Positions 1 through 5,681 of a stretch of 5,681 bases of DNA are shown in pieces (within the stretch, counting starts at the first letter, position 1; each line of letters starts with the position of its first letter). Origin of the DNA: Thermoplasmatota archaeon (lineage in GTDB: Archaea > Thermoplasmatota > Thermoplasmata > RBG-16-68-12 > JAJISG01); assembly GCA_022848835.1 (NCBI GenBank), contig JAJISG010000070.1, positions 1 through 5,681 of the forward strand, given 5' to 3'. The notes under the pieces are model-generated. The model saw only the letters and a program-made list of their open reading frames with translations. It did no database searches and was not told where the DNA came from. The translations under genes and the position numbers were made by a program.

Positions 1-751
1 GCCCGGTCTCCTGCGTGGGGAGAGCGCGAGAGACCAGGGCCGCTTCTGGGTTCTCCGTGATGGTGAAACCTACGAAAGGCGGTTTCATGGACAGGAAGTG
101 ATCTTCGGCCTTCTGACTCGCCGTTATCGCGGAGACCTTCCAGGTCGGCCCTACTTCGGACCGCTCTCGATGAAGCCGGACCACACCGTCGGCCAACCGC
201 TCCAGTCGTTCCACGACCTCGGGAGCGACCAGGTCGGCGTCGAGCACGAGAACGGCCCGCCCGTAGGCCCTTAATAGCTTCCCTCGGAGCGACTCCGCGA
301 GTTGCAGGGCCTTGTCCTTCCCGAACCACGTCGCGTCCGTCAGAAACTCCAGGACGGCCAGCCCGCGACCGTCCTCAACCTTCAGGAACTTGTGCAGCGC
401 CTTCTCGAAGGTCTCCAGCTTCCCCGGACAGAGAAGGATTCCCCGTTTCTCGACCACCTTCTGGACGCCGCCCTCCTTGTGGGAGTACCAGTCCAGGAGG
501 CGAAACTGACCCGTTTTGAGAGCGGACCTGGCCTTCCCGCCGGTCAAGGCCAGCTTCGTCAAGACTTTCTTAGGGGATGTGTTGGATAGGACGGCGAGAA
601 GGGGCTCGTCCTCCTCCAGGCCGTGGAGAATGAGAGGGACGAGGAATGCCTCCCGCTCGGGACCGGAGGGGGTCAGGAGAAGGTTCAGGGAACCCGAGGG
701 AAAGGCCTCTCTCAAGAAGCTCTCCGACGATTCCTCCAGCCTCGCTTCCAT
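1..751 (-). CDS. Degenerate KaiC/RAD55-family (RecA-fold) protein, C-terminus beyond window
   Basis: The minus strand is open from ATG 749-751 to the left edge, giving 250 codons with no stop, so the C-terminus is missing. The ATG is preceded by AAGGAGG (764-770) at a long 12-nt spacing, and no closer in-frame start exists. The fold resembles archaeal KaiC/GvpD/RAD55-like proteins: a GSLNLLL strand (about 20-26), a strand-helix AVLSNTSPKKVLTKL (53-67), the typical LLDWYS (85-90) and a strand RAVLVLDAD (165-173). Where Walker A should be, TPSGPEREA (27-35) has no GxxGxGKT. The expected Walker B strand reads LAVLEFLTD (131-139), with an unusual Glu. ATP hydrolysis is therefore unlikely from this domain, and a regulatory or scaffolding role is my guess. 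Such degenerate paralogs are, to my knowledge, common in some euryarchaeal lineages. It is transcribed divergently from rpoK. The coding call is firm; the family call is moderate and the function unknown. Confidence 0.75.
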   Translation of the reverse strand, partial: MEARLEESSESFLREAFPSGSLNLLLTPSGPEREAFLVPLILHGLEEDEPLLAVLSNTSPKKVLTKLALTGGKARSALKTGQFRLLDWYSHKEGGVQKVVEKRGILLCPGKLETFEKALHKFLKVEDGRGLAVLEFLTDATWFGKDKALQLAESLRGKLLRAYGRAVLVLDADLVAPEVVERLERLADGVVRLHRERSEVGPTWKVSAITASQKAEDHFLSMKPPFVGFTITENPEAALVSRALPTQETG

Positions 752-850
752 CGTAGATCGCCGCCTCCTTGGACCCCCCGCTCCCTGGTGAGGGCTGGGG
801 AACGCACCGCGTCGCGTCAGACGGATTGTGGCTTGCCTCCCGGGAAGTCT

Positions 851-860
851 CCTTATACCT
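851..860 (-). promoter_or_regulatory. Candidate TATA element for the KaiC-like gene
   Basis: Read on the minus strand this is AGGTATAAGG, an archaeal TATA-like core about 100 nt upstream of the ATG at 751. A start site some 25 nt downstream would leave a leader of roughly 75-80 nt. It is the only TATA-like stretch near this gene in a GC-rich region. No strong BRE is visible, so this is tentative. Confidence 0.35.
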
Positions 861-911
861 TCGGCCGGCATTATCGAGGACGATAACGAAGGACGCCACC
901 GGGCTCGTAGA

Positions 912-926
912 GAAAAGCCTTTAATA
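912..926 (+). promoter_or_regulatory. Candidate BRE/TATA promoter upstream of rpoK
   Basis: A purine-rich GAAAA (912-916), resembling a BRE, is followed by TTTAATA (920-926), a good archaeal TATA core that stands out in GC-rich surroundings. Transcription would begin near 948-952. The first convincing start codon downstream is rpoK at 1118, so the implied untranslated leader is about 165 nt. Either rpoK has a long structured leader or a small RNA lies in between. Confidence 0.5.
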
Positions 927-1117
927 CGAACTCCATGTAGCAGGGAGTCCCGCAAGGGCGCGCAGGAACCGATCCCGGGCCGGGCGAGGGAACCAGGCGT
1001 AGGTCTCGGTGGAGAATTGAGGCGTCATTTAGGACGGCAAGATGCCACTAGCTTCACTGCTGGAGCCCGAAGCAGCACCTGCGGCCCCCAGGGGGCTAGT
1101 GTTTACCGAGGGGCCAG
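927..1117 (+). other. Gene-free, hairpin-rich leader region before rpoK
   Basis: No open frame here looks like protein and no tRNA or rRNA motif is visible. The rest of the intergenic interval (752-926) holds only the two promoter candidates. Several inverted repeats occur in this stretch: GGGAGTCCC (943-951), GGCGTC near 1021 pairing with GATGCC near 1045 (one G-U pair), and CACTAGC (1046-1052) pairing with GCTAGTG (1095-1101), which encloses smaller GC stems. Lying between a good TATA box and rpoK, it may be a structured 5' leader or an unrecognised small RNA. It matches no RNA family that I can name by eye. Confidence 0.3.
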
Positions 1118-1321
1118 GTGCTGAGGGAGATGGGGGGAGCCAGAATCCGGGGTTTTACCCGATTCGAACGCGCACGCATCATCGGGGCCAGAGCCCTCCA
1201 GATTGCCATGGGGGCCCCGGTAATCCTGGTGATCCCCGAAGATCTCGTGGACCCAGTGGACATCGCCGAACTCGAGTTTGAGCGGAGCCTCATCCCCATC
1301 ACGGTTCGCCGCGAGATGTGA
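1118..1321 (+). CDS. rpoK: DNA-directed RNA polymerase subunit K (RpoK, Rpb6/omega homolog)
   Basis: This encodes the small archaeal RNA polymerase subunit that corresponds to eukaryotic Rpb6 and bacterial omega. It clamps the largest subunit and helps assembly of the core enzyme. The 67-residue product contains the family signature almost unbroken: [16 protein letters not shown] (13-28), then AMGAP (30-34), the acidic segment [17 protein letters not shown] (39-55) and the C-terminal LIPITVRR (58-65). The length is normal for archaeal RpoK. The chosen start is GTG 1118, preceded by GAGGGG (1108-1113). ATG 1130 is the alternative, but its GAGG is too close. An in-frame stop at 1097-1099 rules out longer forms. 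The gene stands apart from the ribosomal-protein clusters where RpoK often lies. A TATA box near 920 may drive it through a long leader. Confidence 0.95.
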   Translation: MLREMGGARIRGFTRFERARIIGARALQIAMGAPVILVIPEDLVDPVDIAELEFERSLIPITVRREM

Positions 1322-1429
1322 GCTTGGGGGAGGAGGGGAACTCGTCTCACCTATGACGTTGCTGAGAATGCGTGGACATGAGGCGACACGTTTTCTTACG
1401 CGGACAACAAGGCGCCGAGGAGATTGCAC

Positions 1430-1813
1430 ATGAGGATCACCCTGAGCAGCGTGTTCGTGGACGACCAGGACAAGGCCCTTCAGTTCTACACGAAGGTCCT
1501 GGGCTTTGTCAAGAAAGAGGAACTGCCAGCGGGGGAATTCAAGTGGCTGACGGTCGTCTCGCCGGAAGGGCCCGACGGTGTGGAGTTGCTTCTTGAGCCC
1601 AACGCCACCCAGCTTGCCAGGACGTATCAAGAGGGCTGTCTTGAGGCAGGCATCCCCGCGACGTCCTTCGCTGTTGAGGACATTCAAGGAGAATACGAAC
1701 GTATGAAAGGGCTGGGTGTCGTGTTTCACCAAGAGCCAACACGCACCGGTTCGGTGACCGTCGCCGTGTTCGATGACACCTGCGGTAATCTTGTACAGCT
1801 CGTTCAAGCCTGA
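1430..1813 (+). CDS. VOC-superfamily (glyoxalase/bleomycin-resistance fold) protein
   Basis: This 127-residue protein has the vicinal-oxygen-chelate architecture of two beta-alpha-beta-beta-beta modules. Module one covers about 1-57 (FVDDQDKALQFYTKVLGF, then VELLLEP). Module two covers about 70-126 (GIPATSFAVEDI, YERMKGLGVVF, TVAVFDDTCGNLVQL). The sequence closely resembles a subfamily widespread in bacteria and annotated only as VOC protein. Of the usual metal ligands, Glu52 of VELLLE fits, but the first strand carries Ser/Thr instead of His and the last ligand position is Gln123 rather than Glu. Glyoxalase I activity is therefore doubtful. ATG 1430 was chosen because GAGGAGA (1417-1423) sits six bases upstream; TTG 1424 is a weaker alternative. 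The preceding 108-bp gap has only a weak T-rich run (1391-1397), so co-transcription with rpoK is possible. The substrate is unknown. Confidence 0.9.
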   Translation: MRITLSSVFVDDQDKALQFYTKVLGFVKKEELPAGEFKWLTVVSPEGPDGVELLLEPNATQLARTYQEGCLEAGIPATSFAVEDIQGEYERMKGLGVVFHQEPTRTGSVTVAVFDDTCGNLVQLVQA

Positions 1814-1838
1814 TCACGGCCGTCTCAGGAGCTGCACC

Positions 1839-1856
1839 GAGGACCTCCGGGGCCTC
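1839..1856 (+). other. Short GC hairpin downstream of the VOC gene
   Basis: GAGGACC (1839-1845) and GGGCCTC (1850-1856) can form a stem with one mismatch and a TCCG loop, 26 nt after the VOC stop codon. No T-tract follows, so it is not a typical archaeal terminator. It could stabilise the mRNA 3' end or be chance in GC-rich DNA. Confidence 0.25.
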
Positions 1857-1920
1857 CCATCCACCGTCTCGGCCGGTCATTGAGGGATACCAGGAACGGT
1901 TCCATCCGGTCGTGTTGAGA

Positions 1921-1934
1921 TAAATCCTTATATA
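1921..1934 (+). promoter_or_regulatory. Thermosome promoter (BRE/TATA)
   Basis: TTATATA (1928-1934) is a near-ideal archaeal TATA box in a conspicuously AT-rich island, preceded by an A-rich segment TAAATCC that could act as BRE. Initiation about 25 nt downstream places the start near 1955-1960, giving a leader of roughly 35 nt before ATG 1992. That leader includes the strong ribosome binding site GGGAGG (1979-1984). Confidence 0.75.
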
Positions 1935-1943
1935 GAAGGTCTA

Positions 1944-1961
1944 TTACATAAGACGAGGTAA
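1944..1961 (+). promoter_or_regulatory. Inverted repeat TTAC-N10-GTAA, candidate operator of the thermosome gene
   Basis: TTAC (1944-1947) and GTAA (1958-1961) form a perfect four-base inverted repeat with a 10-bp spacer. One further position of symmetry outside gives TATTAC/GTAATT, five of six matching. It lies between the TATA box and the ribosome binding site and spans the predicted start site, where a repressor would block initiation. Archaeal heat-shock regulators (Phr and HSR1 types) are known to bind palindromes at this place in heat-shock promoters. The binding protein is not encoded in this window, so the regulator is inferred. Confidence 0.4.
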
Positions 1962-1991
1962 TTATTCAGACCCTGAGAGGGAGGAAGTACG

Positions 1992-3620
1992 ATGATGGGG
2001 ACAACTCCAATATTGGTTCTAAAGGAGGGCACTCGCCGCGACCGCGGTCGCAGTGCCCAGACCAGCAACATTGCGGCCGCCAAGGCCATCGCCGATGCCG
2101 TCCGCTCGACCCTCGGCCCCCGCGGGATGGACAAGATGCTGGTGGACGGTATGGGGGACGTGGTCATCACGAACGATGGTGTCACGATTCTCAAGGAAAT
2201 CGACGTGGAGCACCCGGCGGCGAAGATGCTGGTCGAGGTCGCGAAGACCCAGGACCAGGAGGTCGGCGACGGGACCACCACGGCGGTGATTCTAGCAGGC
2301 GAGATTCTCAAGCGTGCCGAGGACATGGTGGAGCAAAAGATCCACCCCACGGTGATCGCACAGGGATACCGGATGGCCGCCGAGAAGGCCACGGAACTCC
2401 TGGAGGAGCTGGCGGAGAAGGTCGGCCCGAAGGATAAGGACACCCTGGGGAAGATCGCGGCCACCTCCATGATCAGCAAGGCCATCAGCGCGAACCGGGA
2501 GCAATTTGCTGACCTGGCCGTCAAGGCCGTGCTCAGGGTCGCCGAGGAGGTCGCCGGTGCGTGGCAGGTGGACGAGGACAACATCCAGATCGTGAAGAAG
2601 CAGGGGGGCGCCGTCACCGACAGCGAGATGGTCGACGGTATCATCGTGGACAAGGAGCGCGTCCACACGGCGATGCCGACCCGCTTGGAGAAGGCGAAGG
2701 TGGCCCTCGTCAACGCAGCCCTTGAGGTGAAGAAGACCGAATTCGACGCCCGAATTCAGATCAGTAACCCGGAGCAACTCCAGGCCTTCCTGGGGGAGGA
2801 GGAGAACATCATCCGGGGATTCGTCGACGCTCTCAAGGGAGTCGGGGCGACCGTCGTGTTCGGACAGAAGGGCATCGATGACATGGCCCAGCACTTCCTT
2901 GCAAAGGAGGGCATCTATACCATCCGACGAGTGAAGAAGTCGGACATGGAGAAGCTGACCAAGGCAACCGGCGGGCGTCTCGTCACCAAAATTCAGGCGA
3001 TATCCTCAGCCGATCTAGGAACGGCTGAACTCGTCGAGGAGCGGAAGATAGGCAATGACGATATGACCTTCGTCACGGGCTGCAAGGAGGCCAAAGCGGT
3101 CTCCATCTTGCTCCGTGGCGGTACTGAACACGTGGTCGACGAACTGGAAAGGTCCCTGGATGACGCCCTCAATGTGGTCCGGGCTGCTGTTGAAGATGGT
3201 AAGATGCTCACAGGTGGCGGATCCGTCCATATCGAACTCTCCCTCGCCCTGAGGGACTACGCCCCCTCTGTGGGCGGTCGGGAGCAGATGGCCATCGAGG
3301 CCTTCGCAAGCGCCTTCGAAGTCGTTCCTAGGACCCTAGCGGAGAATGCCGGTCTGGACCCGATAGACACCCTCCTCGAACTCAGGACGGCCCACACGAA
3401 GGGCAGGAAACATCACGGGATAGATCTTGAGTCCGGCAAGGTATTGGACATGCGAAAGCTCGACGTCCTAGAGCCGATGAGGGTGACCAAACAAGCCGTA
3501 GCCTCAGCAACGGACACCGCTGTGATGATTCTGCGGATCGACGATGTGATTGCGAGTAAGGGATTCAAGGCTGGGGAGGGCGAGGCTGGCGAAGGGGGTC
3601 CAGAAGGCGAGTTCGACTGA
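1992..3620 (+). CDS. ths: Thermosome subunit (archaeal group II chaperonin)
   Basis: This is a complete 542-residue subunit of the cytosolic double-ring ATP-dependent chaperonin that folds proteins within a closed cavity, related to eukaryotic CCT/TCP-1. The equatorial domain opens with TLGPRGMDKMLVD (40-52), ITNDGVTILKEID (59-71) and the nucleotide-binding GDGTTT (92-97), with Asp93 the expected catalytic or metal residue. The intermediate and apical domains follow, including the apical stretch QKGIDDMAQHFL. The second equatorial half holds VEDGK (400-404), LTGGGSVHIEL and PRTLAENAGLDP. The length is normal for the family. The start is ATG 1992 with GGGAGG seven bases upstream; ATG 1995 is possible. 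The last 15 residues (528-542) are rich in Gly and Glu and end in Asp, instead of the Gly-Gly-Met repeats common in group II chaperonins. A dedicated promoter and possible operator lie upstream, consistent with stress control. Confidence 0.98.
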   Translation: MMGTTPILVLKEGTRRDRGRSAQTSNIAAAKAIADAVRSTLGPRGMDKMLVDGMGDVVITNDGVTILKEIDVEHPAAKMLVEVAKTQDQEVGDGTTTAVILAGEILKRAEDMVEQKIHPTVIAQGYRMAAEKATELLEELAEKVGPKDKDTLGKIAATSMISKAISANREQFADLAVKAVLRVAEEVAGAWQVDEDNIQIVKKQGGAVTDSEMVDGIIVDKERVHTAMPTRLEKAKVALVNAALEVKKTEFDARIQISNPEQLQAFLGEEENIIRGFVDALKGVGATVVFGQKGIDDMAQHFLAKEGIYTIRRVKKSDMEKLTKATGGRLVTKIQAISSADLGTAELVEERKIGNDDMTFVTGCKEAKAVSILLRGGTEHVVDELERSLDDALNVVRAAVEDGKMLTGGGSVHIELSLALRDYAPSVGGREQMAIEAFASAFEVVPRTLAENAGLDPIDTLLELRTAHTKGRKHHGIDLESGKVLDMRKLDVLEPMRVTKQAVASATDTAVMILRIDDVIASKGFKAGEGEAGEGGPEGEFD

Positions 3621-3667
3621 CCCTCCCAGGCGTCCATTGAGTAGTTGCATCAGAACGAGATGGCTCA

Positions 3668-3712
3668 CGGTCACCTCCCGTCTCTAGCCGCCCCCGATCC
3701 GCCGGGTGACCG
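3668..3712. repeat. 8-bp inverted repeat in the thermosome-IS gap
   Basis: CGGTCACC (3668-3675) recurs as its exact reverse complement (3705-3712) with a 29-bp C-rich spacer. It starts 48 bp after the thermosome stop codon and lies outside the inferred left end of the insertion sequence. It could be a transcript-end hairpin, but no T-run follows. The rest of 3621-3755 shows no gene. Confidence 0.35.
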
Positions 3713-3755
3713 AAGGATGGCATGGAATGTCCATATCCCTAGGGGCCGCAAGTGG

Positions 3756-3768
3756 ATGTCAAGTTCAG
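3756..3768 (+). repeat. Left terminal inverted repeat of the IS remnant
   Basis: ATGTCAAGTTCAG pairs in inverted orientation with 4449-4461, 11 of 13 positions. It lies next to the 3' end of the transposase remnant; one candidate stop (TGA on the minus strand, 3765-3767) falls inside it, as is common in compact insertion sequences. Confidence 0.5.
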
Positions 3769-4434
3769 CACCTCTTGGCGCGTAACAACTCACGGACGAC
3801 TCGACCGACTCGTTGACCCTCTCCAGGTCGGCGTTGTGGGACTACCTCCTGTAGAACCTCTTGATCCTCTGTTTCAGGACCCCGAACCACTGCTCTATGG
3901 GATTGGGAGGTCCGAAGGTCCAATAATCTCACGGGACCTCCAGCGGTCCAACGCCCACCGGTGCCACGGGGCCCGGTCCACGTGCACGACCGACAGCCCT
4001 CACAGACCTCCAACACCCTCCTCAGGAAGCCGAGAGCCTCGAAGCCCGATCGGCCCTGAGACACCCATGTATAGAGGACCTCCCAGGTGTCGATGTCGAT
4101 GGCAGCCCAGCGATAGAGCCATCGACCCTGGACCTTGATATTCGTCTCGTCCACCGCGATGGCCCTCCTACGCCTGATGTCCACTCGAAAGAGCTCCTTG
4201 GCCCGCGTACCACTCCCGGATGGCCTCGTGGCTCCTGCCTTGAAGGCTCTCCAGCACGAGGCTGGTGTCCCTCAACGATAGCCCCAGGTGGTACAGCACG
4301 ATTCCCAAGGCCCGAATCCAGTCGTCTGTCCCAGCTCTCCGAAAAGCCCCTCTAGCCCTTGGGGCATCCACGACCCACTGTGGCAGTCTCCATCCCTTCT
4401 GACATTGCCGGTCGAAGCTGGGATGGTCTGCTAC
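3765..4434 (-). pseudogene. Broken DDE transposase, archaeal IS6-like type
   Basis: Joined across frames, this reads as a transposase of about 220 residues. Frame one (4434 to about 4206) gives the N-terminal part, including DDWIRALGIVLYHLGLSLRD and SHEAIREWYA. One base is missing near 4203. Frame two then gives AKELFRVDIRRRRAIAVDET, WLYRWAAIDIDTWEV and FLRRVLEVCEG. A shift near 3994 leads to VVHVDRAPWHRWALDRW, and another near 3916 to GPPNPIEQWFGVLKQRIKRFY. A TAG (3842-3844) replaces an expected Trp codon after FYRR, with SHNADLERVNE beyond it. The DDE triad survives as Asp (4149-4151), Asp (3976-3978) and Glu (3893-3895). The usual DRG motif is DRA here. No ATG start is visible; GTG 4371 is the only in-frame candidate. 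Three frameshifts plus a stop mean it is not functional as one protein. Confidence 0.85.
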
Positions 4435-4443
4435 AGTTTTATG
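4434..4443 (+). promoter_or_regulatory. Candidate TATA box for the M20 gene, inside the IS end
   Basis: CAGTTTTATGA contains TTTTATGA, the best TATA-like run upstream of the M20 start. Initiation about 25 nt downstream, near 4462-4466, would give a leader of about 30 nt. The box lies inside the inferred right end of the insertion sequence. A second AT-rich run, GAAATAAC (4477-4484), is too close unless another start is used. Confidence 0.3.
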
Positions 4444-4448
4444 ATTGC

Positions 4449-4461
4449 CTCAAATTGACAT
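4449..4461 (-). repeat. Right terminal inverted repeat of the IS remnant
   Basis: Read on the minus strand, ATGTCAATTTGAG matches the left end at 11 of 13 positions, with mismatches at positions 8 and 11. It lies just upstream of the transposase reading frame and only 32 bp before the M20 hydrolase start. Confidence 0.5.
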
Positions 4462-4493
4462 GTACGGCCGCAGAGTAGAAATAACTAAGAACC

Positions 4494-5681
4494 ATGGGAG
4501 GTCCACAAAGGACTGGAGGGTTTGGGACGGACCCCCTTCTGAGACTCCTCAAGGAACTGGTGGAGATCGATTCGGTCAACGACCCCGAAAGAGGGGAGAA
4601 GCCATCCAGGGATTGCGCCGACTTCATCAGAGAGCTTCTAAAGGAACGGGGAATCTCTAGCCAGTTGATGGAGTCCGACGGTTTCTTCACCGTCAGGGGA
4701 GTTCTGGGGAAGGAGGAGCCTGAGATCCTCCTGATGTCGCACTGGGACGTAGTGCCCCAGGGATCGGATTCCAGGTGGAGGTATCCACCTCTCTCCTTGA
4801 CCGTGACGGATGATCGGGCATACGGCAGGGGGGCTGTGGATGACAAAGGCAACGTGGCGGCGATAATCACTGCCCTCCCCGACATCCTGGAGAGAATCGG
4901 CGAGGGACTCGCCTTCGCCTTCACAGGAGATGAGGAGATCGGTGGCAGAAATGGGGCTGGCGTCCTTGCCACCGAGATGGTCCCCCGCTTCGTAGTCAAC
5001 GGTGATGGTCTTGGCCTGGAGATCATCAACCGGCGCAGGAACTACTTCCGGCTGGAGGTTACCGCGCCAACCACCTCCAGGAGGACGAGGGGAGAGGTAG
5101 AGGTGATACGATTCAACACAGAGACACGCGGCAGAGAGACACGCCACTCAGCCTACTTCGTGCCAGGGGTCGACAGCCACGCTCTCCTGGCGGGATCTGA
5201 ATACGCCCTCAGGGAGGGCTTGACTCTCACCAGCATCGATGGCAACTTCGTCAAGGACAACGTCATCCCAGACGAGGTAGAGATCGAGTTCGTGCGGGAG
5301 GCACGCACCGGAGGAAACCTGGTGGTAGACGATAATCTGACGGGCATCATGAAGGGGCTCCTCCCACTATCGAGGATCTCCTTTGCAACCGATCCGAGCG
5401 TGTACGGCATCAACGTCCTGCCTAACTTCTACTGGAGGGATGATAGTCATCATTTCAAGGTGGACATAAGGGCCATGACAGCGGACCCTGAGGTGGTCCT
5501 GCAGGCAGCAGAGGCGGCCATTCACGAGTTCGTCCCCGAGGCCTCTCTGGAGATAGTGGCCGGTGCGGGTTGCCTGATAACGGAGCCGGAGTGCCGTCTG
5601 GTCGCGATCGCCAGGGAGGTGGCCTCGAGCCTTGGCATACCTCCCAGAGTTGTGGAGAGACAGGGGGCCAGTGACTCCCGT
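4494..5681 (+). CDS. M20-family metallohydrolase (ArgE/DapE/carboxypeptidase-like), C-terminus beyond window
   Basis: A frame of 396 codons is open to the right edge. Family members are two-metal enzymes that cleave amide bonds of peptides or N-acylated amino acids. The catalytic domain is plain: MSHWDVVPQG (81-90) with His83 and Asp85; YGRGAVDDKGN (110-120) with bridging Asp116; FTGDEEIGG (143-151) with Glu147 as base and Glu148 as ligand; and VNGDGLGLEIINRRRN, with Asp171 as ligand. A dimerisation-type lid domain follows (about 180-300), including RHSAYFVPGVDSHALL. The visible end, GASDSR, matches the family's GxSDxR motif, so only a short C-terminal part with the last metal His is missing. 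ATG 4494 is the first possible start after an in-frame TAA (4482-4484). No Shine-Dalgarno is seen. The IS remnant ends 32 bp upstream. Substrate cannot be assigned; a LysW-hydrolase, desuccinylase or dipeptidase role are all possible. Confidence 0.93.
   Translation, partial: MGGPQRTGGFGTDPLLRLLKELVEIDSVNDPERGEKPSRDCADFIRELLKERGISSQLMESDGFFTVRGVLGKEEPEILLMSHWDVVPQGSDSRWRYPPLSLTVTDDRAYGRGAVDDKGNVAAIITALPDILERIGEGLAFAFTGDEEIGGRNGAGVLATEMVPRFVVNGDGLGLEIINRRRNYFRLEVTAPTTSRRTRGEVEVIRFNTETRGRETRHSAYFVPGVDSHALLAGSEYALREGLTLTSIDGNFVKDNVIPDEVEIEFVREARTGGNLVVDDNLTGIMKGLLPLSRISFATDPSVYGINVLPNFYWRDDSHHFKVDIRAMTADPEVVLQAAEAAIHEFVPEASLEIVAGAGCLITEPECRLVAIAREVASSLGIPPRVVERQGASDSR

Larger units (their letters stand above)
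3756..4461 (-). mobile_element. Decayed IS6-like insertion sequence (about 706 bp)
   Basis: A broken transposase gene on the minus strand is bounded by imperfect terminal inverted repeats. The left end ATGTCAAGTTCAG (3756-3768) matches the reverse complement of 4449-4461 at 11 of 13 positions. The resulting size of about 0.7 kb suits an IS6-type element carrying a single gene. The eight bases flanking each end (GCAAGTGG and GTACGGCC) do not match, so no target duplication remains, or the ends are off by a few bases. The element separates the thermosome and M20 genes and cannot move by itself, because its transposase is disrupted. Confidence 0.7.

Noticed and set aside
570..899. Minus-strand frame of 109 codons overlapping the start of the KaiC-like gene
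   Set aside because: It is in a different frame from the long open KaiC-like frame, is low in complexity and Arg/Pro/Ser-rich, and has no domain.
1155..1175. GATTCGAAC sequence resembling a reverse-strand tRNA T-loop
   Set aside because: It codes for conserved RpoK residues (TRFERA), and no acceptor or anticodon stems can be formed around it.
1042..1281. Plus-strand frame starting MPLASLLEPEAAPAAPRG, considered as an N-terminal extension of rpoK or a separate small protein
   Set aside because: It lies in a different frame from rpoK and overlaps most of it. RpoK is already complete at normal length, and the frame shows no family motif.
1391..1397. T-rich run TTTTCTT after rpoK, considered as a terminator or a TATA box for the VOC gene
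   Set aside because: It is too short and interrupted to support either call.
1103..1807. Minus-strand open frame of 234 codons opposite rpoK and the VOC gene
   Set aside because: It is antisense to two recognised genes, has no recognisable domain, and is explained by the high GC content.
1928..2713. Minus-strand open frame of 261 codons opposite the thermosome
   Set aside because: It is a Ser/Thr/Ala-rich shadow of a strongly conserved gene on the other strand and spans its promoter.
4439..5147. Minus-strand open frames opposite the M20 gene
   Set aside because: They are antisense to a gene with all M20 catalytic motifs and show no homology of their own.

Overview
This window is archaeal chromosomal DNA, GC-rich and densely coded. 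The evidence is a group II chaperonin (thermosome) subunit, the archaeal RNA polymerase subunit RpoK, archaeal TATA-type promoters and purine-rich ribosome binding sites. The taxon cannot be fixed from the sequence. A high-GC uncultivated euryarchaeal or Thermoplasmatota-like lineage is my inference, resting mainly on the degenerate KaiC/RAD55-like protein and the type of transposase.

Layout from left to right. (1) Positions 1-751, minus strand: the N-terminal 250 codons of a KaiC/RAD55-like protein that lacks a recognisable Walker A lysine. The gene runs off the left edge. (2) Positions 752-1117: a divergent intergenic region with a candidate TATA element on each strand and a structured stretch in front of rpoK. 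(3) Positions 1118-1321: rpoK. (4) Positions 1430-1813: a small VOC (glyoxalase-fold) protein of bacterial type. (5) Positions 1814-1991: a promoter region with a good TATA box and an inverted repeat TTAC-N10-GTAA across the expected transcription start. (6) Positions 1992-3620: a complete thermosome subunit of 542 residues with an acidic tail. (7) Positions 3621-3755: a non-coding gap with an 8-bp inverted repeat. (8) About 3756-4461: a decayed insertion sequence on the minus strand. Its DDE transposase is broken by three frameshifts and one stop, but the catalytic triad is still readable and degenerate terminal inverted repeats remain. (9) Positions 4494-5681: a partial M20-family metallohydrolase that runs off the right edge.

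The genes do not form one pathway. rpoK and the thermosome are housekeeping functions (transcription and protein folding), and each has its own apparent promoter. The VOC gene looks like an acquired accessory gene. The IS remnant lies between the thermosome and the peptidase and may now supply part of the peptidase promoter. I see no defence system, CRISPR array, tRNA, rRNA or clearly new multi-gene system. The points most worth following are the possible heat-shock operator, the ATPase-like protein without a P-loop, the structured rpoK leader and the IS-derived upstream region of the peptidase.
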